A stretch of DNA of 64,000 nt from Eudorina sp. 2006-703-Eu-15 (lineage: Eukaryota > Chlorophyta > Chlorophyceae > Chlamydomonadales > Volvocaceae), in contig BDSI01000030.1 of assembly GCA_003117195.1 (NCBI GenBank), positions 797,211-861,210 on the forward strand, in the 5' to 3' direction. Of this stretch, positions 11,901-21,913 are shown piece after piece. The stretch's first letter is position 1; each line of letters starts with the position of its first letter. Under the pieces are notes generated by a model. The model saw nothing but the letters and a program-made list of their open reading frames with translations. It was not told the origin of the DNA and ran no database searches. Position numbers and translations under genes: made by a program.

Positions 11901-14205
11901 CCCGTCCCGTTCCAGTAGGAGTAGGTGATGGTGAGGGGCTCGCCCTTGATGGCGTCCTGGGCCAGCTGCCACTCCTTGCGCAGGGACGCGCGCAGCTCGG
12001 CCTCCAACCGCTCTCGGTCCCTGAGGCAGCCAGGCAGCCAGTCAGTCAGTCAGTCAGTCAGTCAGTCAGTCAGTCAGTCAGTCAGTCAGTCAGTCAGAAG
12101 GGGCCGCTGTCAGGGTCCGATAACGGCTCGAAACACATATCCTGCCACTGCCGGTATTCCCCCAACGGCGCCACAAAATTGCCGTGCCGCCATCGGTGCA
12201 CGCCAGCGCAACCCTCAGGCCCGAGGCCAGCCGCCATCACGCATCCGCTCCCGGTAGCCGCCTCCGCACTTAGCACCTCAGCACGTGGCCACCCCGGCAC
12301 CCATTTCCCCCCCTACCCCCGATGAGCCAACCCCTCCCACCCGCCGACCCACCCACCCACCCACCGACCCACCCATCCACCGAACCACCCACCCACCCAC
12401 CCACCGACCATCAAACCCTAGAGGTTTAAGGAGCCCGGTGCTTTCCTCCTGCCCTGCCAGTGCCCCGCTCACCCCCCCCCCATGTCCACCAATCTCCCTA
12501 TCCCTCCCCCCTACCCCGTCCCGTCCCACCGCTGACACCCCCTGACCTGTCCGGCAGGAAGTCCGTCGCCACGCTGGGGTCCTTCCCGAACTTTCCAAAC
12601 TTGCGTTTCTTGTTGGCCCCCACCGCCGCCAGGCTCCCCTTCTCCTCGCCGCCGCCCGCCCCGTCGCTGCCGTTGCCGCTGCTGCCCGCGGGCTCCTCGC
12701 TCCCCGCCCGGCCGTCAGCACCCTCCCTGGCGCAAGCCGCACCCGCCGGCGCCGGCTGCGCCGGCGCCTCCGCCGACGCCTGCGGCGCCGCCGCACGCGC
12801 CCAGGCGGGCAGGGCCTTGAACGCCGGCGCCGGCGGCGCGGAGCCGCGCCCACCGCCTCCGCCGCCGTCGTCTCCGTCCTCGTCCTCCCCATCGCCGCCG
12901 TCGTCATCCACCAGGAAGCTCAGCTTAGGCTTCCGAGCCTCCTTCTCCCGCTTCCGCTTCTCGCGCTCCCGGTTGGCCGCGTCCTCATCCGCCTCCGCCT
13001 TCTTCCTGTGCTCCTCCTCCAGACTGCACAGACAGACAGACGGACGGACGGACAGTCGGACGGACACACAGGCCAGCGGAGGCGAGCGGACCGCTCTGAA
13101 TCAGGTATGTCTCAGCTCTCTGCACTCCGCGCGCTCCAGTCCGTTTCCGCCGACCGACCGCCACGAGGGCGCGTCAAGGGGGTCGGTAGGCGGACGACGG
13201 CCACGTGCGCCAGGGCCGACCCGAGGGTCGCGCGCATCCCCCGTAAACTCTCCCGCGCCAACGGTGTGCGAGCGAGCGTCCGCCCGCCCGCCGCTGCCTC
13301 CCCAGTCCGGACCGCCACCGGACCCCGAGTTCCCCCCCCTGAGGTGCGCCAGTCCCCCTACCAGCCTACCGTTCACTGGCTGTACACCAAAAGCCCTATA
13401 CCACCCCCAGCCCCACCCCTCCACGCACCGCTCCTGCAGCGTGGTCCGTTTCTGAATGAACTCCGCCTTGGTGACCAGACCCACGGTCTCGTTCTTGAAC
13501 GCGTGCTCCAGCGCCTGACGGCGGGGGAGGGCGGGGCAGGGCGGGGGAGGGAGAGGGAGGGGGAGGGCGGTGCGGACGCGGACCGGATTGAATATCGGCG
13601 TATCCCCTACCTCCGGCCAGGGGGGGAGAGCTGAGTGCGCGAAACCCGGCTGCGGGAGTTCACGGCCCCCGGCTGAGGGGAGACAGGGGCCAATAGGGAG
13701 AGGGAGGTGGGCTGCCCGTGATGTGGAGGATCGCGAATCGGGGCAGGGGCAAGGGGGGGGGACCCGCCGTCCCCAGCAGCCAGCAACCCGGAGAGCCCCC
13801 GTGTGTGCATCCCGACAACAAAGACGTAGAGCGGCACCCCGGCATGGTAGGCTGATGAGGCTGCGAAGGTCGCCGTGAGGCACCAGAGATTCGCGAGCCA
13901 AGGCGCATGCTGGGTCCGGAGGGGGACCGTCCCGGGGGGTTAAGAAGGGGGCCGACCCGGGGGATGGATTGAAGGAAGGGCGTCGCTGTGGCCTCCTGGA
14001 CTACCAAGCGATGCTGCGGCCTGCGCGGCCCACGGCGCACCTCCTCGGTGGATGCGCCGAACTGCCTCAGGCCGGCCGCGTCGGCCTGGTCCTTCGTCTG
14101 CTTCTGCATCGCCTCAAACTTCTTCCGCTGCTCCTCGCGTTGCTTCTCCATACGCCGAATGCGCTGCACATCTTCGCCTGTGCCCACATAGCCGTTGTTG
14201 AACAT
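8959..14205 (-). CDS. XAP5: XAP5/FAM50 family nuclear protein (XCT-like)
   Basis: Eight exons on the minus strand: 14205-14041, 13514-13429, 13023-12547, 12020-11895, 10905-10782, 10463-10308, 9438-9379 and 9006-8959, giving 413 residues with every phase consistent. The order of conserved blocks is that of plant XCT and animal FAM50: [20 protein letters not shown] at the N-terminus, [81 protein letters not shown] and a C-terminal [15 protein letters not shown]. Family members are nuclear proteins linked to transcript processing, small-RNA production and circadian timing in plants, and XAP5 has been linked to flagellar gene expression in algae (family knowledge). Exon 3 adds an Ala/Gly/Pro-rich insert with a lysine- and glutamate-rich coiled stretch before it. 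Several introns carry family 1 repeats. The start is the first ATG of the conserved block. Confidence 0.95.
9044..9126 (+). repeat. Intron-terminal repeat family 1, acceptor side of XAP5 intron 7
   Basis: Plus strand reads ATAGAGGAAATTGGTAGAC, then GCGCTGCTGCCACAGC and GGTCCGGTGAAG. Relative to the minus-strand gene the copy is reversed and ends about 40 bases before the acceptor at 9007. Confidence 0.8.
10238..10258 (-). repeat. Intron-terminal repeat family 1 end, donor side of XAP5 intron 6
   Basis: Plus strand GTCTACCAATTTCCTATACC. On the gene strand this is TATAGGAAATTGGTAGAC about 50 bases after the donor, directly after a G-rich tract. No core is recognisable behind it. Confidence 0.8.
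10601..10658 (+). repeat. Intron-terminal repeat family 1 copy in XAP5 intron 5
   Basis: Diverged end (ATAAAATCGGTAGACATTTT) plus core GCGCCGCTGCCAGAGC and CGGTCCG. Reversed relative to the gene and lying mid-intron, about 140 bases before the acceptor. Confidence 0.75.
12038..12098 (+). repeat. (CAGT)n microsatellite beside XAP5 exon 4
   Basis: About 15 units, beginning only 18 bases from the exon 4 acceptor on the minus strand. Confidence 0.95.
12483..12503 (-). repeat. Intron-terminal repeat family 1 end, donor side of XAP5 intron 3
   Basis: Plus strand GTCCACCAATCTCCCTATCC, two or three differences from the family end. On the gene strand it lies about 45 bases after the donor, following a G-rich tract. 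Confidence 0.65.
13381..13402 (-). repeat. Diverged intron-terminal repeat family 1 end, donor side of XAP5 intron 2
   Basis: On the gene strand it reads GTATAGGGCTTTTGGTGTAC, recognisably related to the family end, about 30 bases after the donor and behind a GGGGTGGGG-type tract. Confidence 0.45.
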
Positions 14206-14817
14206 CCTGGGTGAGGCCGGCCTGGGCCGGGGAGAAAATTGCCTGTCAAGGCTGACGACCGAGTGGTATGCCGGCGTTGGAAGCTGCTAATATCTGGATG
14301 ATTTCGTTATGTGTAATTGGTGCTTTTCTGTAGAATTGGCTTGGCAAGCAGACTCGGACACGTCAGTCTATATCTTCGCAGTCTTACGCGTGCCAGGCGA
14401 CGCGACTAAACAACTAATGCGTCGGTGCTTCTTATTGTGGAGGATGTATGACTAGTAGAGCAGTACGACAGGAGCAACTCAGCGCTGGCTCTTATTCGTT
14501 CCGTAGCTGCCTCGCATGAAGTGAACGATGTAGTCTGTAGGCGGGTATGTTGGTTGATAGCGCAACTTAAGGGTCAGACACAATTCTTCCGACGGTGTCC
14601 TGGCAAGCTAGGATTCTTTGAAAAGCTTTTGGGTGGTACTCTGCGCATTGAAGCTTCAATTTTGTTGAAATCTATCAACCAATCTGCACGGTCACCATAT
14701 AGCCTTCCGTCCTAGGCAGACCTTAGCTCCCCAGAGCTACCTGCCAACCTGTACAGGACCCCGCACAGATCTCGGCGGTCCAACGAACTGCCCTTGACAC
14801 CTAACGTGCAGCAGTTC
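14206..14817. promoter_or_regulatory. Divergent promoter interval of XAP5 and the F-box gene
   Basis: 612 bases between two outward-reading start codons. It is distinctly less GC-rich than the flanks, as expected for a promoter region. I see no convincing TATA box or other named site and no ORF worth calling. Confidence 0.6.
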
Positions 14818-17800
14818 ATGTCGGACTCGTTGAGTCGCGCGGCAGTCCGGCTTCGCACGATGAGCGACGGCGTCGCCGCCTCCGGCACCGGCTGGTCCAG
14901 CCTCGACCGCGACACCCTGGCGGCCGTCATCTCCTTTCTGGATCCCCGGGGTGTGGCGATCCTTTCGTGCACATGCCGGGAGGCCCACAGCGTCGCGCGC
15001 GAGAACGCCGTGTGGGCGCCGCTGCTGGGGCAGTACTTCGGTCTGCACGTGCAGGTGGGAGCGAGCTGCCGCAGCTCATTCCGGCTCGTCATCTGCCGCA
15101 CTGCGCCCCCCACCCCCCACTGCAACCCCCTCCACCAGCGCCCTCCCTGAGCGACTCGGAGGGAACCCAACCGCCCATCCAACCATTCCTGATGCACCCA
15201 TGGAAGGATGATGAAACACATCCATCCATCCATCGTCCGTGCTCCGCTGCCGCTGTGGGCCACCGCCCACGCGCATCCTCCACCCCTCCACCCCTCCACA
15301 CGCTGCCGGCAGGCACCAGACCACACCCTCGTAGACCTCTTCCGGGCGCTGTACACCGCTTTCTCCGCCGGCGGCGCTGGCGCTGCTGGCGCCGCGGCCG
15401 CGGCTGTGGCAGCGCCGCCGCCGTCCTCGTCGTCGTCTGCGGCCACCGCCACCGCCGCGGCCCCCGCCGGAGTGGTGGGGGCGGTGCCCCTGCAGGGGCT
15501 GTTCACGGATGGCGGGATGGACATGGGCGAGCCGGCCTTCTGGGTAGGGGGCGCTGTGGGTGTGTGTGGGGGGGATGGGGGCCACGTTCGTTATTCCCAT
15601 ATGTGGTCCCATGTCCCTGTAGAGCGGAGTTCCAAAGGGGGAAGAGCGGTTCGCTGTCCCGATTGGTGGTGGGTGACAGCAATGAGGGGCAGGGCGGGCG
15701 GCAGCAGGGCAGCATGGTTTCGGCGCGGCTCTTGTCTCCCTGGATGATGTATTGATGATGTTATGACAGTCGGGAGGGCGCAGCCGCAGCCTGCGCCCTG
15801 CTCGGGGCCGCTCCTACCCGCCCTCACTGGCACCACCCACCCATCCGCCCACGCACGCACGCACGCACGCACGCACGCGCCCATCCGCCCACGCTCGCAC
15901 GTGCCCCCCCTCCCATCGCAGGCCGGCAACCTCTTCCAGCCCAACGGGTGGGACATCTACTGCAGCCGGGCGGGCAGCAACGTGCATTGCGTGGCGCAGC
16001 TCAAGGTGGGATCAGGGTGGGGCGGGGCGGGGCGGGGCGAGGTGGGGCGGGGCAGGGCGGGGTGGGGTGGGGCGGGGCGGGGCGGGGCGGGGCGGGGTAG
16101 GGCGGGGTGGGGTGGGGCGGGGCGGCATCCCGTGTCCCCCCTGCCCCCCGCCTTGTTTAAAACTGTCTACCAATTTCCTATACCCCCCTGCCCTTCCCCC
16201 CTTTTGCCCCCAGGCGGTCCGCGCTGAGGACCCCTACCTGGTCGCCCACCGCGAGGAGCTCATCGCCCTGGCCGCTGACGTCGCCTGGCTGCTGTTCCTG
16301 GGCCGGGTGCCCGCGCGCACCCTGCAGCGGGACCTCACCGCCGCCAGCCCCCGCGGGGGGGTCATGTGCGCCCGCCTGAGGGCCGCCATGCGGCGCTCGC
16401 TGACCCACTGGTCCACACACGGCCTGGAGCGGCTGGCGATGCAGCTCACGATGACGTACCAGGCGCTGAGGCAGAGCCAGGGGGACCAGCCGCCGCCGGG
16501 GGGTGAAGGTCAACAGGCGGATGGGGGAGGGGGAGGGGGAGGGGGAGGGGGCGGGGGCGCGGAGGTGGGGGCGGAGGCGAGCTGGGCGGTGGCGGCGGTG
16601 CTGGCGGCTGGAGGCGGCGAGGGTGGCGGAGGCGGAGGCGGCCTGGCGGGGATAGCACTGGAGCAGGCGCTGCAGCAACATCAGCAGCTGCTGCAGCAGG
16701 AAGGTCAGGGGCAGGGGCTGGCGGCGGCGGCGGCGGCGGTGATGCCGCAGCGGCCCCTGCCGCCGCGGCTGCAGGCGGTGCTGCGGGAGCTGCAGACGGG
16801 TCGCAGCCGCAGCGGCAACCGCGGGCTGGTGGGGCTGGGGGAGTCGGGGGAGGGGCTGCAGGTCTGGTCGCGGGTCGCAGCGGACTTCCTCGGCAGCCCC
16901 GCCCTGGAGCGCACCACAGGTGAGGGAGGGAGGGGTGGGGTACGGGAAATTGTGGGGTAGGGAACGGTACGGTACGGTACGGCAGGGCGCGATCGGGGAG
17001 GGGTACGTTCGGTCGGCTCTCGTAAAGCGGTGAGCGCTAAACTGCAAACCCTGAACGGTCGTCCCAACCCGCTGTGTTGCCCCCGTGTGCCTGCGCCGTA
17101 CAACGATGTACGGCAACGTCTGTTGCGCAGCGATCATCGACGGCGTCGTCGTCTCCCGCACGGGCGAGTTCACCTGTCCTGTGGCGTGTGGGGCGCTGTT
17201 CCTCGGCCACCGGACGCCGGCCCCGGCGCTTCAAAGGCCGGCGGAGGCGGCTGGCGGCGGCGGCAGCGGCGGCGGAGGGACGAAGCCGGCGTGCGAACAG
17301 CGGAAACCGCAGCAGCAGCAGCAGGAGGAGCAGGAGCAGCAAGGCCGGGGGCGGCAAGAGGGGCAGAAGCAGGGGCAGCAGCAGCTGGCGGAGGATCCGG
17401 AGCACGAGGAGCGCGTGCGGCAAGAGTTTGTGGGAATGGTACGGCAGCCGTACATCCAGGCGCTCTCGGACATGACGAGCCTGTCGGCGGTGGAGGCGGC
17501 GGCGGCGGCGGGGCTGCTGCCGCCGGTGGTGGCGCGGGGGAGCTGCCCGGGGGCCGGCGAGTGGGTGGAGTTCGCCAGGCCGTCACCGGCTGCGCCCGGT
17601 CGGCCGGGCGGCGAAGTGGCAGGGACTGCGGCGGCAGTAGCCGTGCCGCCGACATTAGCAGTAGCAGCAGCAGCAGTAACAGCCACGGCAGCAGCGCAAT
17701 CTTCGGGAGGCCGCGCGGGTGCGGGCGCAGCGCCGGCGGCGGCGGCGGCGGCGGAGGTGGAGGCGGAGGGTCCCGGCGGGTCGGAGGCGGCGGCGGTGGA

Positions 17801-18994
17801 GGCGGCGGCGACGGCGGCGACGGGCACGGGGGTGCTGTGGCCGGTGGTTTGGTTCCGGTGGGTCACAGGCGGTTGGTTGGTTGGTTGGTTGGTTGGTCAG
17901 GCAGTCTTTCCGCGGCGCCCAGCTGGCGGTGGTGCGGACAACGAACCCTGCCAGGGCTGTGACATTCCCCCAACCACCCGGTACACGGCGCGTCGTGTCC
18001 GTGTCGGGAGGGATATAGGAAATTGGTAGACCGTGTCGGGGGGTGGGTAGCTGGGTGCCGTACTGGCCCGGTCAGGGGGTCAGCGGCCCGGTGGCCAGTC
18101 CGCGGGCGAGGCGCGGGGGGGGGGCTCTCCACCAGCGGGCTCACCGGGGAGCGGAGGCGGCTCTCGCTTTCTGTCCTCTGTCGGGGGGTGCCGCTACCGG
18201 ATTCTCCGCGCGGCGGCTGTAGCGAGGTCCGGGAGCCATAGCATGCCCGTGGGCCGGTCCGCCCGCACGCCCGGCGCCGGCGCCCGTTCTCATCTGGTCC
18301 GTGTGTCCCTCCCTGCCGCCCACCCGCCCGCCCGCCCGCCCGCCCGCACCCCCTCAGGTTCTTCCCGCATGACGGTCTGGGAGATGAGGGCGACCAGGGC
18401 ATGGCGCTGCCGCCGGTGCTGCTGGCGCCGCCGCCGCCGCTGGGGGGAGGCCTGGAGGCAGATCCAGATCCGGATAATGCGGATCCAGATAATGCGGATC
18501 CGGAGCAGGAACCGGACGGCGAAGGGGAAGAACAAGCCGGGGGGGAGGCTGGGGGCGGCAGTGGCGGGAGCGACGGCGGCGGCAGTAGCAGCAGCAGCAG
18601 CAGCATCACAATCGGCAGCAGCAGCAGCAGTGGCAGCCAACTCCAGGAGGGGGAAATCGACGGGGACAACCACACGATGGACGGGGACGGTGAGCACGGG
18701 GGAAGTGACGACGACGGCAGCAGCAGCGGTAGCAGCAGTGATGATGAGGAGCCGGGGGAGGACCCCAACCTGTGGGGCGATGGGCCCGGCACGGACACGG
18801 AGGAATGGGAGAACGAACTGGATTTCCTGTACGGCATCGAGGGCCAGCCGCATTCGTACAACGCCACCGCGAACCAGCTGTACAGCGACGATGACGACGG
18901 GCTGGCCGAGCCCGTACACCCGTACGAAGGCGATGCGGATGCTGAAGGCTCCAGGGCCGCCGCCGCGGCGGCGGCAGAAGCGGCGGGGCCGGCA

Positions 18995-19027
<33 letters not shown>

Positions 19028-20725
19028 AACGGAGATGGTCCCGCGCCGAGCAGCAAGTTCGGGAAGCCTGACTCGCATCCCGAAGGGCCTGGAAGGCACG
19101 AGCCACGGCAGCCGCCCCAGCGGCATGCGGCGCCCGGCGGCAGCGGTGGTGGTGGCGGCGGCGGCAGCGGTGGTGGCGGTGGCGGTGGCGGCAGCGGTGG
19201 TGGCGGGGGCAGTGGTGGCGGCGGCGGCGGCGGCGGCGCGGGGCCCAGCAGCGGCGCGGCTGTCGCGCGGTCGGGAGGTGGCGCATCTGATGACGTCACC
19301 CGTAGCCGCACCGCGGGGGCCGTGTACGACGATCCCGGGGAGCTGCTGCTGGGTGTGCCGCTGCTGGCGTGGCTGCGCTACCTGTCGCGGCCCAACGTCA
19401 CCGGGGTGAGGGGCCGGGGCGTCCGGAGGGCGGGAGGGGAGGGGAGGGGAGGGGAGGGGAGTAGAGGAAATTGGTAGACATATTTATACTTAGCGCTGCT
19501 GCCAGAGCGAATATCCGATAAAGACTCGACTGTACCAGGATCTCCAGCGAAGTGACGACGTCCACCTTGTAGGCCTTGACAATTAGTGACTGAAGCAATT
19601 AACACCGAATCGAAAGAAATCTGCCTAATGCCAGTTCGGTCACGGGAGGGGAGGGGAGGGGTTGTATCCGGGTGACATCTTATCGCTGAGGGGGTAGGGA
19701 GGGAGGGAGGGAGGATGGGAGGGAGGGAGGATGGGAGGATGGGAGGGAGGATGGGAGGGAGGATGGGAGGGAGGATGGGAGGGAGGATCGGAGGGAGGAT
19801 GGGAGGGAGGGTCAAGGACATTAGGAGATCTATTTGTGCCGAGGGCGAGGAGGGGAGGCAGGCGGGGAGGGCACTGCGAAGCGCAAGGCACTCCTCCAGG
19901 AAGGGTGCTGCGCTATCGCCGCGGCAGCCCAGGTCCCCGGGGGCCCAGGGCAGTGGGACCGGCCGTCCACCAGCGCTGACGTGTCAGATCCCCTCTCGAG
20001 GCGCCGTTCACCGCCCCCCACGTCCTTCACCTCCTTCGGCGGGGCTGCAGGTGGTACTGGGGCTGGTGGCCGACGCGGCGGGAGTGCAAGCGCTGAGACA
20101 CACGTTCCAGGACGTGCAGACGGCGCTGCAGCCCACCGGTACGACAGGGCCCGGTGCCGCGCCGCGCGGCGCCGCCGTCCGCCCAGCGGCGGCGCCGGAT
20201 CCCCACCGGCAGCAGCAGCAGGGGCAGCAGCAGCAGGGGCAGCAGCAGCAGGGGCCGCCGAAGGCCGTGGTGGCGCTGCCGGCTCAGCCAGCGCCCGGTG
20301 CGTCCGCTGCCGCATCAGGCTCGTCCGCCGCAACGGCGGCGGCGGCGGCGGCGACGGCAGCACGAGGCGAGCCGGCGGAGCCGCTGGCGGTGCTGCTGCC
20401 GCCGGTGGACGCCGCGGAGCACGCCTTCAACGGCATGGCGCCGGCGCCGCCGTTGTTGCGGCCGCCGCCGCCAGCGGCGGCTGCAGCCGCCTCCGCGGCG
20501 GCGGCTCCGCCCCCGCCTCCGCCTCCGCCGTCGGGTCATTTGTGTGTGCCGCTGGCTCAGCGGTGGTGCGGCAACACGGCGCTGCTGAAGCTGATCTCGC
20601 CGGAGGACCGGACGGAGGCGTTCGGGGAGGAGGAGGACACGGAGCGGAACATCGATGTGCAGTTCCTGGCGCTGAGGGGCGTCACGCTGGCGATGAGGGC
20701 GCCGCTGCGGATCGCGGGGCCCTGA
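14818..20725 (+). CDS. F-box protein with long low-complexity acidic regions
   Basis: Exons 14818-15054, 15313-15543, 15922-16005, 16214-16919, 17131-17857, 18358-19405 and 20051-20725, about 1,235 residues, phases consistent, TGA at 20723-20725. Residues about 22-60 form an F-box (SLDRDTLAAVISFLDP, then a CTCREAH motif and a WAPLLGQYFG end), so a role as substrate adaptor of an SCF ubiquitin ligase through SKP1 is likely from family knowledge. The ATG at 14818 opens the frame just upstream of it. The rest matches no repeat class I know: a conserved-looking block in exon 4 (AEDPYLVAHREELIALAADV and onward), an Asp/Glu/Ser-rich segment in exon 6 (WENELDFLYGIEGQPHSYN) and a C-terminal block ending RTEAFGEEEDTERNIDVQFL. 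Substrate unknown. Introns 3, 5 and 6 carry family 1 repeats. Confidence 0.8.
16020..16130 (+). repeat. GGGGC/GGGGT pentamer-type array in F-box intron 3
   Basis: Nearly continuous GGGGY units starting 15 bases after the donor at 16006. The same 208-base intron ends in a C-rich tract, so the two ends are close to complementary. Confidence 0.85.
16165..16184 (-). repeat. Intron-terminal repeat family 1 end, acceptor side of F-box intron 3
   Basis: Plus strand TGTCTACCAATTTCCTATAC, then a C-rich tract and the CAG at 16211-16213. A perfect copy of the family end in the reverse orientation. Confidence 0.85.
18013..18031 (+). repeat. Intron-terminal repeat family 1 end, donor side of F-box intron 5
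   Basis: ATATAGGAAATTGGTAGACC, about 155 bases after the donor at 17858 and over 300 before the acceptor. The core sequence does not follow. Confidence 0.8.
19461..19620 (+). repeat. Intron-terminal repeat family 1, longest copy, F-box intron 6
   Basis: Starts GTAGAGGAAATTGGTAGAC, core GCGCTGCTGCCAGAGC, then ACTGTACCAGGATCTCCAGC, GTGACGACGTCCACCTTG, TAGGCCTTGACAA and an AT-richer tail. These interior blocks recur in the copies at 25933-26024 (reverse) and 63112-63265, so the unit is at least about 150 bases long. It begins about 55 bases after the donor at 19406. Confidence 0.85.
19683..19816 (+). repeat. GGGAGGAT-type minisatellite in F-box intron 6
   Basis: Array of GGGA and GGAT blocks with irregular periods of 8 to 12 bases, purine-only on the plus strand. 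Confidence 0.85.
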
Positions 20726-21913
20726 GCGCTGCGGCGCTGCGGACGCCTCTCTGTGTGGAGCCTTTCGAGGGGGACGGCGTGTGTGTGGGGGGGGGGTTCT
20801 TGTTTTGCGATTTCGCTGTCTTTATTGACAAAACGGGGGGGTCTTTTGATGCGGATGCGGGGCTTTGACGGGTAAGGGGACTTCAGGGCGGCCGGCGTCA
20901 GGGCCGGGGGCTCGGCGTGTGGGGGGAAGGGCGGAGTAGCAGCTGGCGGGTAGCGGCGGTGATCGGCTTTGCGATTTCGCTGCGTTTATTGACATAAGGG
21001 GAGTAGCAGCTGTGTTTGTTGACATAAGGAGAGGAGCAGCACCTCGGGAACGGAATGAGGGATGGAGAGGCGCAAGACCAATCGTCGGGGAAGGCTGCAT
21101 GGGCGGGATACACGGGGTGCACAGGGATATACGGGGGAGCCGTTGCTCAGTACCGCAAGAGCAGGTGTGCGCGGCTGGCGGGACGGGCGGGGGGCGGGTG
21201 CGGGCGGAGGGCCGGGCGGCGGGTAGGCCCCCGGCGGATGTGCGTCGGAGGACGGGCGGTGTTGGCCGAGGGAGGGGGAACACGCAAACTGGCCATGGGA
21301 TGTCGGCGACGATCCGCGTCGGCCGGGCCGCTTGAGAACCAACCAAGAACCATTTGGGAACGCGTGCCCCGTCGTTACCTGCTGAGCTGCTACGATAATG
21401 TACCGTGGCTGTGCCGGTGGATTTTGGCCGGCGGGGTGACGAAGGGGAAGCAGCCCACAGCAACGGCAGTACGAAGCACCCAGCATGCGTCTGTACGACT
21501 CATCCAAGTCCGGTTTCCCTGGTTTGGCTCAGGTTTCGTCTCGTGCGTGCGTGTTCAAGCAGTTGAAGCCGATGTGCGTGATCTTGGCGCGGCGAGCTGC
21601 TGCCGCCCAAACTCTGCAGCATGGCTGTGCCGACTTCCCCCATGTTCTCCTTCCAGCGCATCCCGTACTGTCCCGCTCCCTAAACCTCCTATCGCTTGTG
21701 CAAAGAGATAATCCTTGCACAGATCGCATGAACGTCAAATAGGTTTTAGCTGCGCAAAGTCGGCAGTCGCAAACTCGCTCAGCTTTTTGAACGGACCCCG
21801 TCGTACATCGCTCGTCCTTTCCGGTTCGTTCTGGAACGTTGTTTAAGTGATTTCTTACAAGAGTAGTGCGCAGTGGCAGTGACCTCCTTGCATAATTTAC
21901 AAAGGCAAGCACA
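20726..21913. other. F-box 3' UTR and CGE1 upstream region
   Basis: Contains a short sequence repeated in variant form at about 20808-20830, 20969-20998 and 21008-21031 (GCGATTTCGCTG next to TTTATTGACA or TTTGTTGACATAAG). The final 200 bases are less GC-rich and contain the HSE listed separately. No coding region is supported; the overlapping frames here show no domain. Confidence 0.5.
21824..21841 (+). promoter_or_regulatory. Heat-shock element upstream of CGE1
   Basis: GTTCGTTCTGGAACGTTG contains the inverted TTCnnGAA pair flanked by partial further units (TTC at 21825, TT at 21839). It lies about 75-90 bases upstream of the CGE1 ATG. Heat induction of CGE1 in Chlamydomonas is known; that this site works is an inference. 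Confidence 0.6.

Noticed and set aside
17863..19311. 482-residue minus-strand frame opposite the F-box gene
   Set aside because: Pro/Ser/Leu-only composition, the mirror of Gly/Ala/Asp codons on the coding strand.
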